Assembly (NCBI GenBank): GCA_026705605.1
Contig: JAPPAK010000007.1
Location: 124,001-188,000, forward strand
From: Chloroflexota bacterium
GTDB lineage: Bacteria > Chloroflexota > Dehalococcoidia > Tepidiformales > Tepidiformaceae
DNA: 64,000 nucleotides
Direction of reading: 5' to 3'
The notes beneath the pieces were generated by a model. That model saw only the letters and a list, made by a program, of their open reading frames with translations, was not told where the DNA came from and ran no database searches. The position numbers were made by a program, and so were the translations under genes. Of this stretch, positions 37,814-46,982 are shown one piece after another. How positions within the stretch are numbered: position 1 is the stretch's first letter; the number at the start of each line of letters is the position of its first letter.

Positions 37814-37874
37814 CCTCAGCCGCGCGGCAGCGCGGCGCTCTCCTCATCCTCAGCCGCGCGGTAGCGCGGCGCTC
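37814..37874. repeat. Two tandem copies (34-bp period) of a GC-rich hairpin unit
   Basis: CCTCAGCCGCGCGGCAGCGCGGCGCTC and CCTCAGCCGCGCGGTAGCGCGGCGCTC; each contains GCCGCGC-GG(C/T)A-GCGCGGC. Confidence 0.8.
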
Positions 37875-37881
37875 CACTCAC

Positions 37882-38385
37882 CTACGCCCAGCGATGCGCC
37901 GTCTCCACCGGCACGATGACTGACTCCGGCAAGCCCAGCGTCTCGAGCAACTCGTTCACATGCCCGCCCTCGTGCAGCACACGATGCAGGATCACCTCGC
38001 CCAGCGTGTTCTCCTCGTCGAAGACCGTGAACGTCTGAGCCAGGTCCTCGTCGCTGAACCGCTGGATGTACATCCAGACGACGCCATGCGCCGTATTCAG
38101 TTCGATCCGCAGCATCTTGTAGTCGAGCGACCGGAACTTTTTGATGCCCTCCTCATTCCCCGAATCGCCGAGGAAGGGAAGCTCGCCCGTGGCCAGCAGC
38201 TCACGGATTCGCCACGACATGATGTGGCTCGCCGCCGTGATGTGTCGGAACACATCCCCGATGGTCCAACCATCGTGGGCCGGCTGATCGAAGTGTTCCC
38301 CGAGCGCCGCGATCGCGTCCTCGGTCCGCTGCCACCACTGCAGGATCTCCTGGAAGAGCGCCTCTCGCGTCATCGCTTCTGCCAT
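37882..38385 (-). CDS. DinB-like family protein (paralog 2)
   Basis: HFDQPAHDGWTIGDVFRHITAASH … HEGGHVNELL. Confidence 0.75.
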   Translation of the reverse strand: MAEAMTREALFQEILQWWQRTEDAIAALGEHFDQPAHDGWTIGDVFRHITAASHIMSWRIRELLATGELPFLGDSGNEEGIKKFRSLDYKMLRIELNTAHGVVWMYIQRFSDEDLAQTFTVFDEENTLGEVILHRVLHEGGHVNELLETLGLPESVIVPVETAHRWA

Positions 38386-38410
38386 GCCTGCCTCCTTCGG
38401 GTATCTCTCG

Positions 38411-38920
38411 CTAGGTCCAGCGGTGTGCGGTCTCGACAGGCACCACTGCCGACTCGGGAACGCCCGCCGCGTTCAGCGCCACCGCCACGTGATCGGCCTC
38501 GTGCCGCGCGACTACCCCCAGGACCTGCCCCAGCGTCCAGTCGTTCCCCATCAGCTTGTACGTCTGCGCGAGGTCCTCGTCGCTGAACCGCTGCACGTAC
38601 ATCCAGACGACCCCGTGCGCCGTGTTCAGCTCGATCCGTAGCATCTTGTAGTCGAGCGACCGGAACTTCTCGACCTCTACCTCGTTCGCATCGTCGCCGG
38701 GAATCTCGTACTCACCCGTCGCCAGCATGGCCCGGACCGCCGCCGACTCGCGGTGGCTGATGGCCGTCAGGTGCCGGAAGATGTCGCCCACCGTCCAGCC
38801 GTCGTGCGCGGGCTTGTCGAAGTGCTCCCCCACCGCCGCGATCGCATCCTCGGTGTACTGCCACTGCTCGCACAGCGCCTGGAACAGCGCCTCGCGCGTG
38901 ATCGCCTCGCCTTCTGCCAT
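38411..38920 (-). CDS. DinB-like family protein (paralog 3)
   Basis: HFDKPAHDGWTVGDIFRHLTAISH … HEADHVAVAL. Confidence 0.75.
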   Translation of the reverse strand: MAEGEAITREALFQALCEQWQYTEDAIAAVGEHFDKPAHDGWTVGDIFRHLTAISHRESAAVRAMLATGEYEIPGDDANEVEVEKFRSLDYKMLRIELNTAHGVVWMYVQRFSDEDLAQTYKLMGNDWTLGQVLGVVARHEADHVAVALNAAGVPESAVVPVETAHRWT

Positions 38921-39044
38921 CGTTGCCCTCCTGACGTGCCCGCCGCAGTCTGACCGATCGCCACGCCCCCGGTCCACTTGTCCGCTTCGCCGTACAATCC
39001 CCCGGCAGCGCGCCGCCCGACCGGCGCGTCCCGGGAGACACCTC

Positions 39045-40094
39045 ATGAAGCTTGGCATCAGCATCGGCTACTCCGGCCCGCAGATGAAACTGCCCGTCGA
39101 GAAGGTCCAGCTGGCCGAACGCCTCGGCTACGACTCCGTCTGGACCGCCGAGGCCTACGGCTCCGACGCCGTTACGCCCCTCGCCTACCTCGCCGCCGTC
39201 ACCGACCGCATCCGCCTCGGCACCGGCATCATGCAGCTCGCCGCCCGCACCGCCGCCAACTGCGCCATGTCCGTCGCCACCGTCGACGCCATGGCCGGCG
39301 GCAACCGCTTCATCGCCGGCATCGGCGTCTCCGGGCCCCAGATCGTCGAGGGCTGGTACGGCGAACCGTGGGGCAAGCCCTACTACCGCATCCGCGACTA
39401 CGTCCAGATCATGCGCAAGATCTTCGAGCGCGAGCGCCCCGTCATGCACGAAGGGACCGAGATCTCGCTGCCCTACTCGGGCGAGGGCTCGTCCGGCCTT
39501 GGCAAGCCGCTCCGTTCCATTCTCCACATGAACAACGTCCCTATCTGGCTTGGCACGGGCACGCCGGCCAACACCCGCCTCACCGCCGAGATCGCCGACG
39601 GCTGGCTCCCCCTCGGCTATGTCCCCGGCAAGAAGCTCGACCACTTCATGCCCTGGCTCGAAGAGGGATTCCGTCGCGCCGGCGGCGGCAAGAGCCTCAA
39701 GGACATCGAGATCCAGGTCGGCGCCACCGTCCGTATCACCGACGACGTCCAGGGCGCCCTCGACGCGATGAAGCCCGGCACCGCCCTCTACATCGGCGGC
39801 ATGGGCCACCGCACCAAGAACTTCCATAACGACAACATGGTCCGTCGCGGCTACGCCGACGCCGCCCAGCGCATTCAGGAGCTCTTCCTCGCCGGACGCA
39901 AGGAGGAGGCCGCCGCCGCCGTCCCCGACGAGTTTCTCGACGAAACCGCCCTCATCGGCCCCGTCGAGCGCATCCGCGAGCGCTACAAGCTCTGGGCCGA
40001 CGACCCCATCACCGGCATCACCGTCAACGCCACCCGCCAGGAAGAAATGGAGCTCATGGCCGAGCTCGCCGAGGTCGAGCCGGTCAAGGCGTAG
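39045..40094 (+). CDS. LLM class (possibly F420-dependent) oxidoreductase
   Basis: MKLGISIGYSGPQMKLPVEKVQLAERLGYDSVWTAEAYGSDAVTPLAYLAAVTDRIRLGTGI. Confidence 0.9.
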   Translation: MKLGISIGYSGPQMKLPVEKVQLAERLGYDSVWTAEAYGSDAVTPLAYLAAVTDRIRLGTGIMQLAARTAANCAMSVATVDAMAGGNRFIAGIGVSGPQIVEGWYGEPWGKPYYRIRDYVQIMRKIFERERPVMHEGTEISLPYSGEGSSGLGKPLRSILHMNNVPIWLGTGTPANTRLTAEIADGWLPLGYVPGKKLDHFMPWLEEGFRRAGGGKSLKDIEIQVGATVRITDDVQGALDAMKPGTALYIGGMGHRTKNFHNDNMVRRGYADAAQRIQELFLAGRKEEAAAAVPDEFLDETALIGPVERIRERYKLWADDPITGITVNATRQEEMELMAELAEVEPVKA

Positions 40095-40105
40095 AGGGTG
40101 GGGGC

Positions 40106-40930
40106 TCAGCCCCCCATCCGCCCCAGGAGCGACCCGTACTCCGCCAGCCCCACGGGCCGCACGACCCTGCCCATCCCCGACCAGTGCTCCCAGCGCCAGT
40201 TGCCCGTCGCGCGCGGTTGGCCGGCTGGCTCCTGCAGCGGCGAGGCCTTGCTCGCCAGCATCAGGTGGTAGTGCTCGCTCAGTGGGAGCGACTCGTTCAC
40301 CAGCCCGATCCAGTACCGCAGCTCGCCGTCGTCCGGCGCGAACGTCGTCCCCAGGTAGCGGAAGCGTCCCTGCACGGGGGTCGAGGAGCTGTTCTCGTAC
40401 CGAACGCCCGAGCCGAACCGCTCCCGCAGTGCCGCCCCCCCGAGCGCGTAGAGCCGGTTCGTGTGCAGCGCGTCGTCGAGCCCCACCGCTCCCAGCCCCA
40501 GTACGTCGCGACGCACGAACTCGCCGAACTCGCGCGCGAGACCGTCCGCGTCGTCCGCGACCGTCGCCGCAATGGCGTCCCAGGTGACTGCCCCCGCCGC
40601 GCCCTCATCGAAGCCCACCCGGAGTCGCGTGCCGCCCGCGTTCGGCCGTTCGACCGCCTCCCCCGGCGCCACCTCGATCTCGACAAGCGCCTCCCGCCCG
40701 TCCGCGAAGGTGATCCCGAGGTCGGCAACCGCGGCCCTCGCCCCGGGCTGGACCTTCACGTCGGTGACAGCGCCCTCCGCCCCTACCGCGTCCGCGAACA
40801 GCGCGACAAGCGCCTCCCGACCCGTCGCCAGCAGGTAGGCGAGGCCGTTCGTGCAGTAGTCCTCGAAGGGGGAGGTGCCGGCGCCGGGCCGGTAGGCCGA
40901 GAGCATTGTGAAGAGGTTCGCGCCGTCCAC
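40106..40930 (-). CDS. PD-(D/E)XK nuclease-like hypothetical protein
   Basis: SPFEDYCTNGLAYLLATGREALVALF … ADLGITFADGREALVEIEVAPGE; possible degenerate D-x(n)-ExK. Confidence 0.4.
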   Translation of the reverse strand: MDGANLFTMLSAYRPGAGTSPFEDYCTNGLAYLLATGREALVALFADAVGAEGAVTDVKVQPGARAAVADLGITFADGREALVEIEVAPGEAVERPNAGGTRLRVGFDEGAAGAVTWDAIAATVADDADGLAREFGEFVRRDVLGLGAVGLDDALHTNRLYALGGAALRERFGSGVRYENSSSTPVQGRFRYLGTTFAPDDGELRYWIGLVNESLPLSEHYHLMLASKASPLQEPAGQPRATGNWRWEHWSGMGRVVRPVGLAEYGSLLGRMGG

Positions 40931-40965
40931 GTCCCCAGTATGAACACCGCCCCGGCGCGGTCCAG

Positions 40966-43900
40966 TCAGGCGGCGTCGGCGAGCGCCCGCAGCACGCGTG
41001 CGAGCAGCGGCATCCACTCCGTGCCCGCCTGCTCCCGCGGGATGCGCACCTGCTCCGGCCCGACCCGCGCTCCCGGGACCCCCAGCGCCGCCACGACCTG
41101 CTGGTGACGGTGCGTCGTCCCCCCGCGCAGCCGCAGGTGGAAGCTCTCGGGGCTTGTGGAGATGCGCTCGACCCCCGCCTGCCGCCCCACCGCCTTCAGC
41201 AGCGCCACGCCCAGCAGGTTCTGCACGAGGGGAGGCGGCTCGCCGAAGCGGTCGCGAAGCTCCTCCTCCATCTCGGCCACCCCACGTGGCGACTCGATCC
41301 CGGCGACGCGCTCGTAGATCGCCAGACGCGTCTCCATATCATCGACATAAGGCTCCGGGATCGACGCGCTCACCGGCAGGTCGACCCGTGGCGCCGGAGG
41401 CAGCGACGGCGACGACGAGCTGCCCCCGCCCTCCAGTCCGCCCCGCAGCGACTCCACCGCCTCTCCCACCAGCTTCGAGAACAGGTCGAACCCCACCGCC
41501 GCGATGTGCCCGCTCTGCTCCGCCCCCAGCAGGTTCCCCGCCCCCCGAATCTCGAGGTCGCGCAGCGCGATCTGGAACCCCGACCCCAGCTCCGCTGCCT
41601 CGAAGATCGCCGCCAGCCGCTTCTGCGCCGCCTCCGAGATGGCCCGGTTGCGGTCGTAGAGGAAATACGCGAACGCCCGGTTCGCCGAGCGCCCTACCCG
41701 CCCCCGCAGCTGGTAAAGCTGCGCCAGCCCGAACTGGTTCGCGTTGTTGATGATGATCGTGTTCACGTTCGGCAGGTCGAGCCCGCTCTCGATGATCGTC
41801 GTGCAGAGCAGCACGTCGTACTCCCCGGCCCCGAACTCGACCATCACCCGTTCGAGCCGCTCCTCCGGCATCTGTCCGTGCCCGATCGCGATCGCCGCCT
41901 CCGGCACGAGCTCGCGGAGCCGCATGGCGATCCGCTCGATGTTGTGCACCCGGTTGTGCACGAAGTAGACCTGCCCGCCTCGCTCCATCTCCCGCTGGAT
42001 CGCCTCCCGCACGATCTCGTCGTCCCACCCCGTCACGTACGTGCGGATCGGCAGCCGTTCCTCCGGCGGCGTCGCCACCATCGACGTGTCCCGGATGCCC
42101 GCCAGCGACATCTGCAGCGTCCGTGGGATCGGCGTCGCCGACATCGTCAGCGTGTCCACCTCCGCCCGCATCTGTCGGAAGCGCTCCTTGTGCGCCACCC
42201 CGAACCGCTGCTCCTCGTCGATGACCACCAGCCCGAGGTCCTTGAACGCGACGTCCCGCTGTAGCAGCCGGTGCGTGCCGATCGCGATGTCGATGGCCCC
42301 GCCCTTGATGCCGTCGACGATGTCGTGCTGCTCGCCCGTGCCGCGGAACCGCGACAGCACCGCCACCTCGACCGGGAACCCGCTCATCCGCTCGCGGAAC
42401 GTCTGGCCGTGCTGCTCCGCGAGCACCGTCGTCGGCACCAGCACCGCCACCTGCCGCCCCGCCATCACCGCCTTGAACGCCGCCCGCACCGCCACCTCCG
42501 TCTTTCCGTACCCCACGTCCCCCGCGATGAGCCGGTCCATCGGCTTCGTCGACTCCATGTCCGCCTTCACGTCCGTGATCGCCTGCATCTGGTCGGGTGT
42601 CTCGACGAAGGGGAACGCGCCTTCCATCTCGATCTGCCAGGGCCCGTCCTCCGCGCACGCGTCCCCGACTGCCACCGCCCGACGCGCGTACAGGTCGAGC
42701 AACTCCTGCGCGATCTCCGCGACTGCCCGCCGCACGCGACGCTTCGTGTGCGCCCACTCCTGCGACCCCAGCCGCGTCAGCGACGGCGGCCGGTCGCTTG
42801 GCCCCACGTACGCGCTCACCGCTTCGAGCTGGTCCGTCGGAACGTAGAGCCGGTCGCCTTCCGCGTACTCCAGCTCCAGGTACTCCCGCTCGACGCCGTC
42901 CGTCGTCCGCCGCGTGAGCCCCGCGAACCGCGCGATCCCGTGGTCGATGTGCACGACCGAGTCGCCCGGCTGCAGCGTCGTGAGGATGTTCGGCGTGATG
43001 CCCCGCCGTCGTCGCTGCGGTCGCCGCGTCCGTCGCAGCCCGAACACCTCCTCGTCGCTGATCAGCGCGAACGTCTCGCCCAGCAGGAACCCGCCGGACG
43101 CCGTCGCCGGCACGATCGCGACCACTCCGGGCTCCGGCGCGGTCCCCAGCTCGCGCGTCAGCCGCGGGGTCAGCCCCGCCTCCTCCATCAGGTCCGCGAG
43201 CCGCAGCGCCTGTTGCGAGGCCAGCACCACCGCCCGTCCCTCCTCCGCCCACTCCGTCGCCTGCCGCACCACCTCCCGGATCCGCCCCCCGAACGAAGGC
43301 GGCGTCGCGAACGGCAACCGCTCCGCACCCAGCTCCTCCGCCCCGAACCGCTCCAGCTCGACCCGTGCCTCGTGCGCATCCAGCAGCCGCCCAACCGCCT
43401 CCGGCTCGAGCCCCAGCGTCGGCAGCCCTTCCGGTATCTCCCCCCGCCGCTCCAGCGCCCCCCGCGCCTCCTCCTGGTGCCGAACGTGCAGGTCGAGCGC
43501 ATCCACCCCCTCCTCCCGCTCGTCGACGATCACCAGCGTGTCCTGCTCGAGGTAGTCGAACGCCGTCGCGCGGTTCAGGAGCGGCTCGAAGTACCCCGGG
43601 AAGCGGCTGCGCTCGCCGCCCGCCAGCAACTCCAGCTCTTGCGCGATCGCCTCCGCCCCTTCGCCCCCGACCGTGATCGCATCCCGAACCTCACGGGCGC
43701 GCGCCTGCGCCTCCGGTGTGTGGCTCGCGAGCGGCGGCAGCACGACTGACTGCACCCGCTCGATGCTCCGCTGGGTCTCCAGGTCGATCCGCCGGATGCT
43801 CTCGACTTCGTCCCCGAAGAACTCGATCCGGAGCGGCTCTTCCGCCCCTGCGGGGAACACGTCGAGGATGCCGCCCCGTCGGGCCGCCACGCCCGGCTCC

Positions 43901-44394
43901 TCCGCCAGTGCCTCGAGCCGGTACCCCGCCGCCTCCAGCCGCCGCTGAAGCGCTTCTGGCGCCAGCGTCGCCCCGACCCCTACCTGCGTCCCCGCTGCCT
44001 CCACCTCCGGCCCCGCCCGAAACTCCCCGACCGCCGCCCACGACGCCACGACGAGCGCCGGCTCCCCCGCCCGCAGCTGGCGCAGCGCACGATCACGCTC
44101 GGCGATGGCCGCCGGATCGTCCTCCGCCAGCTCGTACGGGAGCCGTTCCCCCGCCGGCAGGCTCACGACGGGAAGGTCCCCGGCGTACAGCGCCAACTCC
44201 TCTGCCAGCAGCGACGCCCTGCCGGGGCTCGGCGCCAGCACCAGCGTGGGCCCCTTCCTCCCTGCCGCCAGCCCCGCCATCGTCACCGGCTTCGCCGCAT
44301 CCGGCGCCCCCAGCGCCACCGCGTCGCGCCCACGAGCCAGCCCGCCGAGGTGCCCCTCGACCGCCGCCCGGACGCCTGCCAGCTGGCTCGCCAT
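40966..44394 (-). CDS. mfd: Transcription-repair coupling factor
   Basis: CarD-like LQPGDSVVHIDHGIARFAGL, RLIAGDVGYGKTEVAVRAAFKAV, VIDEEQRFGVAHKE, GRVGRSANRAFAYFLY. Confidence 0.97.
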   Translation of the reverse strand: MASQLAGVRAAVEGHLGGLARGRDAVALGAPDAAKPVTMAGLAAGRKGPTLVLAPSPGRASLLAEELALYAGDLPVVSLPAGERLPYELAEDDPAAIAERDRALRQLRAGEPALVVASWAAVGEFRAGPEVEAAGTQVGVGATLAPEALQRRLEAAGYRLEALAEEPGVAARRGGILDVFPAGAEEPLRIEFFGDEVESIRRIDLETQRSIERVQSVVLPPLASHTPEAQARAREVRDAITVGGEGAEAIAQELELLAGGERSRFPGYFEPLLNRATAFDYLEQDTLVIVDEREEGVDALDLHVRHQEEARGALERRGEIPEGLPTLGLEPEAVGRLLDAHEARVELERFGAEELGAERLPFATPPSFGGRIREVVRQATEWAEEGRAVVLASQQALRLADLMEEAGLTPRLTRELGTAPEPGVVAIVPATASGGFLLGETFALISDEEVFGLRRTRRPQRRRRGITPNILTTLQPGDSVVHIDHGIARFAGLTRRTTDGVEREYLELEYAEGDRLYVPTDQLEAVSAYVGPSDRPPSLTRLGSQEWAHTKRRVRRAVAEIAQELLDLYARRAVAVGDACAEDGPWQIEMEGAFPFVETPDQMQAITDVKADMESTKPMDRLIAGDVGYGKTEVAVRAAFKAVMAGRQVAVLVPTTVLAEQHGQTFRERMSGFPVEVAVLSRFRGTGEQHDIVDGIKGGAIDIAIGTHRLLQRDVAFKDLGLVVIDEEQRFGVAHKERFRQMRAEVDTLTMSATPIPRTLQMSLAGIRDTSMVATPPEERLPIRTYVTGWDDEIVREAIQREMERGGQVYFVHNRVHNIERIAMRLRELVPEAAIAIGHGQMPEERLERVMVEFGAGEYDVLLCTTIIESGLDLPNVNTIIINNANQFGLAQLYQLRGRVGRSANRAFAYFLYDRNRAISEAAQKRLAAIFEAAELGSGFQIALRDLEIRGAGNLLGAEQSGHIAAVGFDLFSKLVGEAVESLRGGLEGGGSSSSPSLPPAPRVDLPVSASIPEPYVDDMETRLAIYERVAGIESPRGVAEMEEELRDRFGEPPPLVQNLLGVALLKAVGRQAGVERISTSPESFHLRLRGGTTHRHQQVVAALGVPGARVGPEQVRIPREQAGTEWMPLLARVLRALADAA

Positions 44395-44416
44395 GTCGCG
44401 CTCCAACGCCGTTTGG

Positions 44417-44437
44417 CCCGAGCGCTGAGCGCTCGGG
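44417..44437. other. Perfect 9-bp stem, 3-nt loop hairpin upstream of mfd
   Basis: CCCGAGCGC-TGA-GCGCTCGGG. Confidence 0.6.
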
Positions 44438-44454
44438 CGTCGCAACAGGGTAGC

Positions 44455-44557
44455 AACTAGTAACTAGTGATTGGTGAATGGTGACTCGTGGCTCGCTTCG
44501 CTCGCGGTGCGTGGGCGGGGACTAGCCACCAGTCACTAGCCACTAGTCACTAGTCAG
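44455..44557. repeat. ACTAGT/TAGTGAC-type intergenic repeat with imperfect inverted arms
   Basis: Left arm ACTAGTAACTAGTGATTGGTGAATGGTGACTCGTGG; right arm ACTAGCCACCAGTCACTAGCCACTAGTCACTAGTCAGTG. Confidence 0.7.
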
Positions 44558-45802
44558 TGCCTCGTCGAGCGCCTCCGCCAGGTGCAGGACCCGCGCCTCG
44601 ATCCCCGCCTCCCGCACCGCCGCCTCGTACTGCATCTGGCACCCCGGATTCGCTGTCACGATCACGTCAGGCTGGTGTTCCCGGAACTGGTCCGCCTTGC
44701 GCGCTCGCAGCTCCCCCGACATCGCCGGCTGGATCAGGCTGTAGATGCCCGCCGCCCCGCAGCACATGTCCGCCCCCTCCGTCTCGACCAGTTCGCACCC
44801 CTCGACTGCGTCCAGCAACGCCCGTGGCTCCGCACTGATCCCCTGCGCGTGTGCGAGGTGGCAGGCGTCCTGGTACGCCACCCGCGCCCCCAGCCGCCCC
44901 GCCGGGAGGTCGCGCCCCGCCAGGTACTCGCTGAAGTCGACGACCCTCGCCGCCACCGCCTCCGCCCGCTCCGCGAACTCGGTGTCCTCCGCCAGCAGCT
45001 CGCCGTACTCCTTCATCGCCGCGCCGCACCCCGCCGAGTTCACGACGATCGCCTCCGCGCCCGACGCCTCGAACGCGGCGATGTTCGCCCGCGCCAGCCG
45101 CCGCGCCTGTTCGAGGTCGCCGTCGTGGGCGCTCAGTGCCCCGCAGCACCCCTGCCCCCGCGGCGCGAACACGTCCGCCCCGCTCCGCTCCAGCACGCGC
45201 ATGCTCGCGCGGTGCACGTCCCCGAACAGCTCGCCCATCACGCACCCCGTGAACAGCGCGACCTCGCCCTCCCCGGCGGCGTCCCGCGGGCGGAAGGGCC
45301 GTCCCGGACGCCCGAGCTGGGCTTCCAGCCGTCCCAGCGGCCCGATGAGTCGCAGCACTCCGGCCGCCCGCACCAGCCCGCGCAGCGGTGACCGCGCGAA
45401 CCAGCGCACCGGCGTGAGCATCGCCGCGAGCACCGGCGGCCTCGCGACCACGTTGCGCAGCGCGAAGCGCCGCAGCCGGCGTTGCCAGCCCTTCGCCGGC
45501 GGCGCCGCGTCGAGCTGCGCCCGGGCGCGCTCCATGATCCGTCCGTACGGAACGCCGCTCGGGCAGACCGCCTCACAGGCGCGGCATTGGAGACACAGCT
45601 CCCAGTGGCCCTGCACCGCCTCCGTCAGCGGGATGCGGTCCTCCGCCACCGCCCGTGCAAGGTGGATGCGCCCCCGTGGCGACTCCACCTCCAACCCCGT
45701 GATCGCGTACGTGGGGCACGCGTTCACGCAGAGCCCGCAGTGGACGCACTTCGCCAGGTCCGCCGTGTCCGGAGCATCCTCGATGAGAGGCCAGCCGGTC
45801 AT
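44543..45802 (-). CDS. glcF: (Fe-S)-binding protein, glycolate oxidase GlcF-like
   Basis: KCVHCGLCVNACPTY and CLQCRACEAVCPSGVPYG ferredoxin motifs; CCG-type cysteine-rich domains. Confidence 0.9.
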   Translation of the reverse strand: MTGWPLIEDAPDTADLAKCVHCGLCVNACPTYAITGLEVESPRGRIHLARAVAEDRIPLTEAVQGHWELCLQCRACEAVCPSGVPYGRIMERARAQLDAAPPAKGWQRRLRRFALRNVVARPPVLAAMLTPVRWFARSPLRGLVRAAGVLRLIGPLGRLEAQLGRPGRPFRPRDAAGEGEVALFTGCVMGELFGDVHRASMRVLERSGADVFAPRGQGCCGALSAHDGDLEQARRLARANIAAFEASGAEAIVVNSAGCGAAMKEYGELLAEDTEFAERAEAVAARVVDFSEYLAGRDLPAGRLGARVAYQDACHLAHAQGISAEPRALLDAVEGCELVETEGADMCCGAAGIYSLIQPAMSGELRARKADQFREHQPDVIVTANPGCQMQYEAAVREAGIEARVLHLAEALDEALTSD

Positions 45803-45803
45803 C

Positions 45804-46982
45804 TCAGAGGCCGCCTACGTAGCGGCCCGCGTTCAGCCGGCCGTCCCGATCGAACGCCGCCTTCACCGCTGCCATCCGCGCGAACGTCGGCGGCCGCCCC
45901 CATGGATCGAGGGCGCCTCGCAGCTCCGTCGGGATGCGTTCCGCCAAGAGTCCCCCGCCGCTCTCCGCCAGCCCCGCCCGCAGCCTCCCCACCGCTCCCG
46001 CGACGGCGTCCCCCTCCGGCAGCGACCCCTCCTCCCAGGTGGCCCGTACCTCCCGGGCAAGCGGCCGTACGAGCAGCCGCGAAGGCGCCAGCGCTTCGAG
46101 CGCCTCCGCCGTCGAACCAATCGCGCTCGTCGGGCACGAGGCCCGCACCGTCAACATCTCCTCTTTCTGGAAACCGAGGTCGCGTACCGCCAGGTAGTCA
46201 CCCTCGCTGGATGGCGCCAGGTCTGCCTCCGCAATGCTCTCCGCTTTCGGAACGGCCCCCTCGGTCAGCCGCACGACGCCCACCCAGCGTCCGTCCTCCT
46301 TCGTCAGGTCCAGCAGCTCGGGCCGCAGGTCCGCCCGCAGGAACCGTTCCGCCAGCCCCTGCCCCTCCGCCAGCGTCCTCACCTCGAAGCGCAAATCGAT
46401 CGTCTCGACCCTGGGCAGCACCCGGACCGCCACCGAGGTCACGATCCCGATCGTCCCCAGCGACCCGCACCAGAGTCGCATCAGGTCGTAACCGGTCACG
46501 TTCTTCACCACGCGACCCCCTGCCTTCACCAGCTCGCCGTCCGCGCGCAGCACCGTCATCCCCAGCACGAAGTCGCGCGGGAGACCGTGACGCGTGCGCA
46601 GGGGCCCGCCCGCCCCCACCGCCAGCACCCCCCCGAGGGTCGCCCGTTCCGCGTGCGGCGGGTCGAGCGGCAGCCGCTGTCCCGACCCCGCGAGTTGCGC
46701 GTCGAGTTCCCCCAGCGTGACCCCCGCCAGCGCGACCGCCGTCAGGTCCGCCGGTTCGTGCTCGACCTCCCCCGCCAGCGCCCCGCACACATCGACCAGC
46801 GTGAACGGCTCGCGGGGAGCGCCCCCCAGCGCGAGCTGCGTGCCTGCCCCCACCGGCACGAGCGTACGTCCGTCGCGTTCCGCCACCAGATCCCGCAACT
46901 CGTCGAGGCTTGCGGGCGCGACCACCGCCTCCGGGGCGCGTCCCGCCACGAGCGGTGACGCCTGCGCCGCCGCCTCAGACAT
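45804..46982 (-). CDS. glcE: FAD-binding oxidoreductase, GlcE-like
   Basis: PVGAGTQLALGGAP, FAD_binding_4-like; between GlcD- and GlcF-like genes. Confidence 0.85.
   Translation of the reverse strand: MSEAAAQASPLVAGRAPEAVVAPASLDELRDLVAERDGRTLVPVGAGTQLALGGAPREPFTLVDVCGALAGEVEHEPADLTAVALAGVTLGELDAQLAGSGQRLPLDPPHAERATLGGVLAVGAGGPLRTRHGLPRDFVLGMTVLRADGELVKAGGRVVKNVTGYDLMRLWCGSLGTIGIVTSVAVRVLPRVETIDLRFEVRTLAEGQGLAERFLRADLRPELLDLTKEDGRWVGVVRLTEGAVPKAESIAEADLAPSSEGDYLAVRDLGFQKEEMLTVRASCPTSAIGSTAEALEALAPSRLLVRPLAREVRATWEEGSLPEGDAVAGAVGRLRAGLAESGGGLLAERIPTELRGALDPWGRPPTFARMAAVKAAFDRDGRLNAGRYVGGL

Noticed and set aside
37814-37874. CRISPR or VNTR
   Set aside because: Only two units and no spacer diversity; better described as tandem hairpins
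40100-40114. Bidirectional terminator GGGGGC-TCA-GCCCCC between convergent genes
   Set aside because: Stem is short, overlaps the 3' end of the minus-strand gene and lacks a T-tract; too weak to list as a feature
42271-43749. 492-aa plus-strand ORF antisense to mfd
   Set aside because: Repetitive RRHRHLPPRHHRLERR-type translation typical of antisense frames in GC-rich genes
44455-44557. CRISPR-like array
   Set aside because: Repeat words are short and degenerate with no unique spacers of constant length; no cas genes in the window
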